Below are positions 55,576-64,000 of a stretch of DNA of 64,000 nt, one piece after another (the stretch's first letter is position 1; each line of letters begins with the position of its first letter). The notes under the pieces were generated by a model. That model was given only the letters and a program-made list of their open reading frames with translations. It ran no database searches and was not told the origin of the DNA. This stretch comes from Tetracentron sinense (Eukaryota; Streptophyta; Magnoliopsida; Trochodendrales; Trochodendraceae): the NCBI GenBank assembly GCA_015143295.1, contig CM026570.1, positions 27,101,250-27,165,249 of the forward strand. The letters are read 5' to 3'. A program made the translations under genes and the position numbers.

Positions 55576-56122
55576 AGATTTTATTGTATATATTAAATCG
55601 TTCTCCATATATGCTTGATCTATTATCAAATTTACATACCACGTTCAATGTGAATGTACAAGGATGGGTTCTAATTCCTAAAGGCACCGACACCGTGCTA
55701 TTTACCAACAAAAATGACAGCAGATAATTCATGTAAAAAGAAACTACACACCATAACTTTCGTATTTTCAAGTTGTTTATTTTCTTAAACTTGTAATGCG
55801 ATCATTTAAAAAAACTGTTATATATTATGATTAAAAAAAAATGATCTTCTTTCGGCCCCTAGCCCTTGAAGTTAGGGCTTGGGCCTAGCCATTTAGGCCC
55901 TCCGAAGGCTTGGGCCAGCCTACGTCTTCTTCCTTATAAGTGAGGGCTCGGCTTGAGAGACCCACGGTCCATTCACAACCCTACTTACGAGTCTCTTAAA
56001 ACCATTCCCCATTTGCAAGGCGGATTGCTAAATAGTCAGGAAACAGAGTGAGTACTCTAAATGTCAAAGAACCGTGTGGACTTTCCTTGAGGGGAATGGT
56101 CTCCTGCAACAACTCAAACTAA
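55576..56122. other. Intergenic, no gene seen
   Basis: Contains a GGGCTTGGGCC/GGCCTAGCC block (55850-56000), a common degenerate transposon-end sequence. No coding features. Confidence 0.4.
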
Positions 56123-56334
56123 GAGAGCGTTTGGCAACACTATTATTATTTATTTACTTATTCATGAAAATAAATAAGTTTGTTTGATAAAAATAATAAG
56201 CAATAAATAAAAGTGATTAGGAGCCCAAAAAACGTACTTGTAAATAAGTAGCTCCATACCTATTTACAAAATAAGTAAGTGCTTACTTTTAAAAAGTACT
56301 TATTAAGCTTATAGTAGTTTTGGCAAACGCCCTC
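56123..56334. mobile_element. MITE flanked by TAA (PIF/Harbinger-like)
   Basis: The ends GAGAGCGTTTGGCAA and (reverse) GAGGGCGTTTGCCAA are inverted repeats, and the interior repeats AATAAGTA/TACTTATT palindromes. TAA stands at both borders (56120-56122, 56335-56337), as expected for the TWA target sites of PIF/Harbinger MITEs. Confidence 0.65.
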
Positions 56335-56833
56335 TAAATCTTATTTGTCAGCATCACCTAATTGGCAAATGGTTATACTTTAGTGGATGTTGTTGACCAA
56401 TATAAATTAGGCCACCTCAAAGTATAACAAGAAGGTCCGAAATTTTTGGTTTTGAGTCCATTCAGGAGACCATATTCACTCCCCGGTCCATTCAAGAAAA
56501 AACCTATTAAAAAAAGCACTTAAAAGCTCAATGAAAATTGCAATTCCATTGCTCCTACGGGAAAAAAGCTTCTTACAATGCTATGTAATGTTTTAGCAAC
56601 TCAAAAATAATAGAACCTAGAAATCTGGACCCAAAATGTAGTAGTGATATTAACGTTTCATCACTGCCATAAGGTGTGAGGAAAGCCATCAACATACTAT
56701 ACAAAAGAATAAGTGGGCAAAAGTAGCATTGATATCTAAGTTTTGTGTATTTTGACAAAAAAGGCAGAGAAAAAAAAATGGAGGACGAGCGTATCTGCTC
56801 CTAAAGAATCAGGTTAGCCTACAAATATCATAC

Positions 56834-59445
56834 TCATAGTGGAGGATAGAAGTATGAAGATAAAGAAAATCCAAGGAAGAGCAGGCCCCCAACTGTCGCG
56901 ACTGTACCTTGTGAGATCTTGGATGCCAGCATGCTTCCTCCCACCACCGCAATCGATGTACAAATCGTGTGTCCTATTGTGGCCCCCACAGCAACTCCAA
57001 GTGCATTTTTGTGCGTTGCCAACTGCAGGATCAAAAGTCCTCAGTTTTTGAAAAATAAATAGGAAACATTGTGTCCTGCTGAGTCCATGTGTGAGAAAAT
57101 GAGTAAGAGAAAGCACGTGTGATAGCTCTGCGCATACATGCAGGAATTTTTTGTTATGCATCAGATGTTGCACAATTGTCTCGGGTCTGCTTCACCATTC
57201 ATGGATGACATGAGCAAGTCAGGCATTTACAAGTACAGTTTAATATCTGATAAATATACAAAACCTTCTACAGATTATATATAGCAATTAGAAGCACCAT
57301 AGATGGCGCTGTAGCCCAATAGCATTAGTTGTTTCAAAAATTAAGGTACCAAAATCATCAATATTGAAAAGAGAAATATGTAGTGGTTTACTGATTCTTT
57401 GTTATATCTTTATTTTGTGTACATATTCTTTATCTTAACTCATTCTTTGTAAATAAAATTTTAAGCTGGAAAGTATAAAAATATAATATTGAGGTTTTCT
57501 TAATTTTTCCATTCAACTCAAAAATCCAAAATATCATAATTAACTTTAGTGTAAATGCATCAGAGATTCATAAATCTGATTTATTACATGTAATCAAGCT
57601 AAATAGGCTTACTTATATGGGGAAAAAAGAAAGTAATGAACCATAGGTTGAAAATAGCAGATAACACTTTTTGATTTCTCCCAAATTTCGAGTATTACCC
57701 TCCAATAGAATTATTGATTCTCATTAGAAAAAACGGATGAGCTCTTAATAGAATTCTTACCAGAAATAGATGCTTCGTTGAAACTTCGCAATATTTTGAC
57801 TACAGTTCAGGGGAAATTGTGATTTTACAACAGGAACTAAGCAAAATGTTGTAAGATATGAAATCAGCACATGTTTTGGAAATTTTTGCTCGGAAAAAAT
57901 TGTTAAGTTTGGGAATGCCTTTAGATTTTGTTTCACCGAGGGAAATTATGATATTTCTGTGGAAGTTTTCATTGTGTTGGAAATTCAGAGCCATGATTAA
58001 GACCATCTAGCTGATGACCACCTCTTAGATGGAGTCTCCAAAAATCACCGTTCCCAGTAACCACATACGTCATGAAAAAATTATGGCAAATAAATAAATG
58101 GAAAGAGTGATCAGAGTTCAGCTTACAGCAATTGTTGCTATTTGGCTACGATCCCCCCATTCTGCTAGGAAGGTTAATACAAACGACTGCATGCAAAGTA
58201 GTGAAAAATTAATCATTAAGATGAAATCATTTTTTAACCAGTATGAACTTTTAGATGCATGACTGCATGTAATGTAATAAAAAATTAACCCTTAAGATCA
58301 AATCAGTTTTAACCATTATGAATTTTTGGATTCACATGCAATGAAGGATATCAGGAAAAAAAATTAGTAATGACTAACAGCTCCAATCTATCAATCACTT
58401 CAGCATATCGAGCATAAAGGGCATGATTGTTAAATCCTTGCGATTTGCAATTCAAATCCTATGATTCGATTCGATTCGAATCCCAAGCAAAACAATTCAT
58501 ATTGGAGCTAAAAATCTTAATTGGGTAAATCTCATTTGATTTGCGATTCTCATTACGATTTGTGATTCAAATCGTACGATTTGTGCAATTCGGGTGATTC
58601 GAGCACGAAACCTCTTTTACGGACCAATACTTCAAAAATATTTTTATTCTTTTGATTTTCTAAAAGTGCTTTATGAGTTTTAAGAAGAGAGAAGAAACAA
58701 GAAAACCCCTGTTACGGACATGCCAAGACCCGTATTTGGGTTCTCTTTGTTGTTGACATGCTGTAAAACGGGAAAAAAAAATAATAAAAAAAAGGGAAGA
58801 AAGGAGGAAGAAGAATGATTATAGAGTTGGATTTTGGGAAAACTTGATAGTTTATTTTATTAGTCTTTTCATTTGTACAAGTCTTTTGATACTTGATCTC
58901 ATACAACATAATTATATGAGTTTACTTTTGTTGATTTATCTTTAATGATATTAGTTTTTCTATTCATTTTATGGAGTTCATTCGTGTTTTTTGCAGTGTT
59001 TTTTGTAGTGTATGCAAAGAAATGTTCATTACTTTTTTTTATCAATAGATATGAATGAAATCTTTTGGATAATAGATTAGTCTATTTTTCTGATTTATTA
59101 AATAATTTTTTGTATTTTTAAACAATTTTTTTTAAATGGATTGAATCTTACGATTTAGGATTTGAATCCCGATTTGAATCGAATTGGTCCTAAAATGATT
59201 GTACGATTCGATTACGATTTAACAACCTTGATAAAGGGTAAGAGCGGGAATCTAATGTATTTAACATGTTCTACAAATTTCTGAATGTTTGTGACAAAGG
59301 AGGTCTTACTAGCTTTCATAAATCCATATTGTTGAAATGAATACATATAAACAAGGCTAACCTCCAAAAAGATCGGTGTACAAAATCTTGAAAAGAAACG
59401 GCGGCAAATTGTTTTCCCTTGCCCTGCCTCAAGTTTCTCTTCTAC
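56834..59445 (-). CDS. PML3: GDT1-like protein 3/PML3-type cation transporter, last three exons (partial)
   Basis: UPF0016/GDT1 proteins move Mn2+ and Ca2+ across Golgi or plastid membranes; the PML3 type is Golgi-localised in Arabidopsis. Three exons are visible: 59362-59445 (VEEKLEAGQGKTICRRFFSR, ending CTPIFLE), 58127-58186 (SFVLTFLAEWGDRSQIATIA) and 56834-57022 (LATHKNALGVAVGATIGHTI to the C-terminus SSYFYPPL). All junctions are phase 0, with GTTAGC and GTAAGC donors and CAG acceptors. EWGDRS is the second E-x-G-D signature that binds the metal. Two membrane helices follow. The C-terminal FYPPL end distinguishes the PML3 type from the plastid forms. The first half, with the other EGD motif, is not seen before 64000 and probably lies beyond the window. 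One intron carries a TIR element. Confidence 0.85.
58425..59228. mobile_element. TIR element with GATTCGATTCG-rich ends, in an intron of the PML3-like gene
   Basis: Left end TTGTTAAATCCTTGCGATTT and right end GATTACGATTTAACAA are inverted. Both sides are filled with AATCGNACGATT/GATTCGATTCGA words for about 150 bp. The centre is AT-rich and has no transposase. It lies between two coding exons. Confidence 0.6.
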
Positions 59446-60427
59446 CTGGATACATGTGATGACAGGCAATTCACTTACAATTAAATCATTTCAAGTAAGA
59501 TGAGAACACATTGTATGCTCATGAGAAATAGCTAATGTGAACCTCTTGTCAATGTTGGGAATGGATGCAGATCGAGATACACATACTGGTAATAAGCACA
59601 AATTTCAGACCTCAAAGGGTTTAACATGTTGCTATAATTTAGAAAATAGGCATTAAATAGTTTTTCTTTTCAATCTTCTTAAATATAGAAAGCAGCATGG
59701 CTAAACTTCTAATAAAATGTCAACTATGTGACAAGGCCACTTCATGTACCAAAAATTGTATTAAAAAAAAGGATAGGGACCCAGACACTATCAGCTACGA
59801 ATGCAATTTCAGCTGGGCCCAACCCAAAACCAAATTTACCCAACCTAACTTTTACGTCATGTTGGTTTCAATTGTCACTATCTTGAAGTGGACTGGTATT
59901 AGGAAATCTAACCTGAGCCAAGGTCGAGTCGGGCTCTGGTTGAAGCCTCAGAACTGAACCCAACCTGCATTACATATATGTATTGTATATCATATAGTAG
60001 TGTAAAATATGAACTTGGTTAGTATATACTATATCCTGACCATAGATCGTGTTTTTACTTTCTATTACTTTTTCAACTTTTTATGTGATGCAACCCCATC
60101 TCATAAACTCAAACTAGATCCAAAATGAGGGCAGAGTCATTGAAACTTGCAGGTGCATCTTGACTGATGGTGAGCCCCTTTCCATCAAATCTGATCAAAG
60201 ACATATCTATTCAAATCCGATCAGTCTAACATCCTCGTCCTTCAAGTTTGAAGGATAACCATGACAACGTACTTTTTTCCTTTTTTTTTGTATTTTGGTC
60301 CCTATTTTGCTTTGATTTTGTTTTATTACTCATTCTTTTTGTTGCTGAAAATCAATAGCACTTGGTTTATGTTATGAAAATGACTGCTTTAGACTTGTAG
60401 AACTACTGCTTCTGTTGTGCTTCACTA

Positions 60428-61266
60428 GGTTCTAAATGTCGATATCGTGGGATATATCGCACCTTAGAAAAAATATACTTTGCAGTATATATCGTTATGC
60501 GGGGATATCGCACGTCGAGGGAAAATTTTGGGGGGATTGGGAAAAAATATTTTTTAAAAATGAAATTTCAGGAAATATTAAAATAGATGTCAAATGTTAA
60601 TACACATTTAATATTTTTAAAAAAAACAATGTACATAAGAGATGCAATGAGAAGGCAAAGATGCGCGTTGACAACAATGCATGATCGACTAATATTGAAA
60701 AAACTTGCATCAACCCACCCCAGGAACTACAATCAAAGCCACATTAAGTTAAGCTAATTTTTTATTTTTTTTAATTGAGTTCCCCCAATTTCCCGTCCCT
60801 AGAGTAAGAAATTTAAATTTTGAACTTTGAACTCTAGTAAATGCATAAAATGATACATTTGCACTAATTATGCAAAACCCCATTCTAATTTGAAAAAAAA
60901 AAAAAAAAGTACTTACCTTTGATGAAAATTTTGGCAAAAGGTGTGCAAATGGGTCACTTCAACTCCGAATGAAAAATGTAGGTAAACGTGGATACAAAAT
61001 GAGTGATTTCTCAAGAAGATGAAAAAATTCATCAAACTCCTTCAAAATCTTTCATATCTCTCCTCTTGGTCAATAGTACCTCATTTTATAGAATAAGGGG
61101 CAAAATATCCCCAACTTATAAGAGATAATATATCGGAAATGTCGGTAATATTTTGGAATATTTTGTAAAAAAATTACATCTAAGGGATATTTTTTACCCC
61201 GCAATATCGGGAATATATCAAGAATATCAGGGATATATAAAAAGTATCTAGATATTTCAAACCATG
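60428..61266. mobile_element. TIR element with GATATATCG-rich ends
   Basis: Left end GGTTCTAAATGTCGATATCG, GGGATATATCGC; right end GCAATATCGGGAATATATC, ATCTAGATATTTCAAACC, which is the inverse. The design is the same as the 58425 element with a different motif. No open frame of interest. Confidence 0.55.
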
Positions 61267-61389
61267 GTGCTTTATATAACGAAGAATTCGGGTAGGGTCA
61301 AGTTATATAGCATTTGTTTGGGCTAAAGTTAAGCACCTTGAAAAAATTATGTCAACAGATAGAACAAATCATATAATTATAGTAGAACC

Positions 61390-61475
61390 ATAGTTACCAG
61401 AGCGAGAAGCGAAAACGAAAGCGAGAAGCGAGGCTAAAAAAAATAAATTTGAAAGGGGAAGCGAGAAATGAGATA
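61390..61475. repeat. GCGAGAAGCG-motif fragment
   Basis: CGAGAAGCGAAAACGAAAGC and GCGAGAAGCGAGGC repeats follow ACCATAGTTACCAG. It looks like one end of another motif-rich TIR element; the other end is not evident. Confidence 0.4.
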
Positions 61476-61855
61476 TAGGCTCCTCGTCATTCCTATTGTG
61501 TTATTATGAGTAACTTCATCTTTGATTATATCTTACATGAGATTTTTGTGGAAAAGTAAATGCCTTAGGTTCCAAACTGACGATACTTGCTTAGAGTCTA
61601 CACCCTATGCTATAAACTGTAGTCTACCCCATTACTTCACACATACAACTACCTTTGACTACTAAATGAGACGTGATGGAAGCAAGCTTCCTAGGAAGCA
61701 AGTCTGTCTGAGGAAGTGAGCTCCCCACCCTGTACATAGCTTCCCTGCATCTATGAGTAGAACAAAGATTTTACCAAGTAAATCAAAAGCCTGAAGAACA
61801 AGTCATATGCAATGGAAAAAACCGGTCCCTGCAATGTGCTTTTTTATTTCAAATC

Positions 61856-62041
61856 TCACCTTCTATGAAAAAGATGAAGAAGCTCTTGACAAACCTTCAA
61901 AGCATCAAGGTAATTCCTCTCAATTACTTTAATTTGTGCATCTAACAATTTGAAATCCCTAAAATCCTCACCCTTATTCTCTTTCTTGCACAACTCCATC
62001 ATGTTCTCTTCAACAAGTCGAACCGAGTCGAGCTCATGCAC
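61856..62041 (-). pseudogene. Possible TPR-protein exon (SLOW GREEN1-like), fragment
   Basis: A minus-strand frame contains EDFRDFKLLDAQIKVIERNY and LDALKVCQELLHLF, with the helix-turn-helix spacing of a tetratricopeptide repeat. The wording resembles the TPR region of plastid SLOW GREEN1-type proteins, but I rely on memory and a single short exon. It ends at a donor-like AG|GTGAGA and the TGA follows directly. The upstream side abuts a GAGCTCGGCTCG-type repeat at 62045-62150. No other exon of such a gene is seen nearby, so it is probably an isolated exon copy or a captured fragment. Confidence 0.35.
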
Positions 62042-62044
62042 GAT

Positions 62045-62150
62045 GATTTGTGGACGAGCCGAGCTTGAGCCGGCCTTTCAGAGCTCGAGCCGAGCCTGAG
62101 AAAGCCGAGCTCAAGCAATGCCAAGCTCGGCTCATTTACACCCCTAACCG
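62045..62150. repeat. GAGCCGAGCT-rich repeat
   Basis: GAGCCGAGCTTGAGCCGGCC, GAGCTCGAGCCGAGCC and CCAAGCTCGGCTCATTTACA form a motif-rich block ending ACACCCC, a common plant transposon-end sequence. No partner end was found. Confidence 0.45.
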
Positions 62151-63434
62151 ACACCCATGTCCATGTCTATGCAACTTTGTTACCCATACAAGTGCCCAAA
62201 CTCTTCAAGCATCATAAAGACACTATCAGAGCTGAAAACTAGTCAAGAAGCAAAAACATGAATGTTCATACAAAAGATTATTCTACTGAAAGCAAGCTAA
62301 TAGAAAATCCCAATGAAAAACCTAAAATTGCAATAGAAAACTTGAGTATCATATGCAACAATACAATTGAACATATGTAATAGATTCAAAATAGTTGCAA
62401 TTGTAGATTGATCAATTTAATTTATTTTAAAGTAGATATGATTCAGAAAGGTAATGAAAATCCTAATCACAAAAAAGGTAAACATCACTCAACTCCCTCA
62501 TTAGGAGGAGTGAGAGGGTTCAATTCTTAAGAGGTAAACTCCCAACAGATTGGTAGAAATTCCCTTTGGGCAACGTGATTGGTGGTTCCAGTTACCTCAC
62601 TAACAACTAGTCGTAGACATGCACTAAAACATCGAGTGATACCTATCAATATTTGGCGTTACCAAAATGAAAGAGCCATGTGCAGAATTTTTACACTAGT
62701 ATTTTATCATATCGGTCGCATTGGTATCGATTCGACCAATATGTTTTGGTACATATCAAGTGTACTGAAATTATTAGAACCTAGTCTTAAAAGCCTTCTT
62801 TTGATCTCAAAAACCCACAGTTCTCCTTGTTTGAATCGAAACTCCAAACCAAAGATTCCTACAACAAAAAAAAAATCCAAATCAAATGATTGCAAAAAGA
62901 GTCAAAACTGAATTGAAATGGGTTTCACTATTCGAGGTATGAAAATCCTCTTTTCTTTTTTTTTCCTTTTTTGGGTGTTAAATCCTCCCAACTGCGTGAA
63001 AATATGTTTTCAGATTATAGATCTATGATTTGTGGCCAATTCTGTAGATCTATGATCTACATCGAGGAGATTTAAAGTTGGATAAGTAGGATTTTTTAAT
63101 TAAATCTGAAAATACATAACATTGACTACTCTAAGCCAGTTATATTAGTTATTTAGACGTTATTTAAGTATAGGTTAGTGTATAGAGGGTGATTTATCAG
63201 ATCTGCACACTAACCCTATTTTTTTTAAATGATTAATTTTAAACATGATTAATTTTCAGTTATAAAAGTCAACATTTTTGTTTGAAATACATATGCGATA
63301 TTACTCTATGGATGATCTATTAGGTTATTTATCTTAATTAATGATATTTTAATTATTTTAAAATAGAAAAATTGAATTTATTCATTTGGATTCTTATTTT
63401 GTTATTGTTTAGTAGCATTGCTTAGATTCAGTTT
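62151..63434. other. Intergenic, no supported gene
   Basis: AT-rich. Near 62640-62760, words such as ATCGGTCGCATTGGTATCGA suggest a further degenerate motif-rich element. A 110-codon frame at 62579 has no recognisable motif. Confidence 0.4.
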
Positions 63435-63895
63435 GAATCATAGTTCGAAAACTCGGCGAGTCACCCGAGTAACTCGGCCGAGTTACTTGACTCGGCTGAA
63501 TTTCGAGTCAAGTCGCCTCAAAACTCGAAGGAGACACTATTAACCGAGTTACTCAGGTGACTCGATCGAGTCTAGCCGAGTTTTTCGGTTCTCCATACTA
63601 GGTCGAGTCATAGAGGGGTATTTCTATCATTTTTTAAAACCTAAAATAAAATGTCACACTATTTTTGCATCAAATTTTTTAGGGTCTACAAAGACAACTT
63701 ACTGTGGGTTTTGTTAAACCTTATTTTGATGTTTGAAACTGTAAAACCAGCATACTTTGAGTTCTTTTAACGCAAAATTTTTAAGTTATTACATATATAT
63801 TCCGAGTTGGACCGATTTTTTTTTCGAGTTTTCCGAGTTACTCGACCCGGCTAACTTTCGAGTCGAGCGGAGTTTTCGGGTTTTTGAACTACGGT
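63435..63895. mobile_element. TIR element with ACTCGGCGAGT-rich ends
   Basis: Left GTTCGAAAACTCGGCGAGTC, CCGAGTAACTCGGCCGAGTT; right GAGTTACTCGACCCGGC, GAGTTTTCGGGTTTTTGAAC, inverted. AT-rich interior, no frame. Third complete member of the motif-rich design after 58425 and 60428. Confidence 0.6.
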
Positions 63896-64000
63896 TTGAA
63901 TCATTCATGTTAATCATTCTCTATGTTAATTAGATATATACTTTAATTATTTTATTAAAAGGGTAATACTTTTTTCTTTATTTTGTTTAATCTTATAAGT

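Noticed and set aside
62579..62911. 110-codon open frame
   Set aside because: Low-complexity, lysine-rich end from an A-rich stretch and no recognised domain.
1..64000. tRNA, rRNA or snoRNA genes
   Set aside because: I looked for tRNA A/B-box patterns and rRNA landmarks while reading and saw none I could support; a tRNAscan-SE or Infernal run would decide.

Overview
The window looks like nuclear DNA of a flowering plant with a large, repeat-rich genome. It has plant-type spliced genes with GT-AG introns, chromodomain Ty3/gypsy (Tekay/Del-type) LTR retrotransposons primed by initiator tRNA-Met, a LINE 3' end, and many small terminal-inverted-repeat elements. I cannot name the species. Only two real host genes are visible, both on the minus strand: a RIC4-like CRIB-domain ROP effector (4188-5217, three exons, complete) and the 3' end of a GDT1-like/PML3 transporter gene (56834-59445, last three exons). 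Two host-type remnants are also present: a decayed tandem CCCH zinc-finger copy (45104-45347) and a possible SLOW GREEN1-like TPR exon (61856-62041).

Layout. 1-2228: a Ty3-type element reduced to LTR, gag and truncated LTR. 2229-7500: gene island with the RIC4-like gene, flanked by tandem repeats and a Mutator-type MITE with a 9-bp target duplication. 7570-9840: inverted fragment of a Tat-like LTR. 9841-15990: fragments of one LTR family (called family 2 here) in both orientations, one interrupted by a Tekay solo LTR (13329-15893, duplication GAAAT). 15991-17976: a block duplicated at 42761-43990, then other repeat DNA. 17982-27843: full-length Tekay element A (+, duplication GAGAA). 28452-38923: full-length Tekay element B (-, duplication CTAAG). 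39590-42330: Tat-like LTR. 44000-48035: mostly unassigned DNA. 48036-52312: a three-level nest, with a LINE 3' end split by a Tekay-like LTR that is itself split by a solo LTR (49622-51498, duplication GACAA). 53048-55575: long-TIR element containing a MITE array. 56123-64000: the PML3-like gene among MITE-like elements with motif-rich ends.

The most notable signal is inside the Tekay-type LTRs. Five different LTR types (seven copies) encode a short acidic peptide with a conserved core, FD-[IVL]-C-..-PW-x-EE-x-Y, with synonymous differences between copies. It lies just after a conserved CTGAG...CTCAG hairpin, and an AAG|GT splice-donor-like site sits about 0.75-1.3 kb upstream (about 3.1 kb in the LTR that carries an insertion). 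The same LTRs also have a variable slot upstream of the probable TATA/start region, filled by different short palindromic or tandem motifs (CGATCGATCG arrays in some, a 26-bp CACGTTGTG minisatellite in B). Both full elements share a roughly 145-bp GT-AG intron between gag and protease, so that splicing would join Gag to Pol and intron retention would end Gag.
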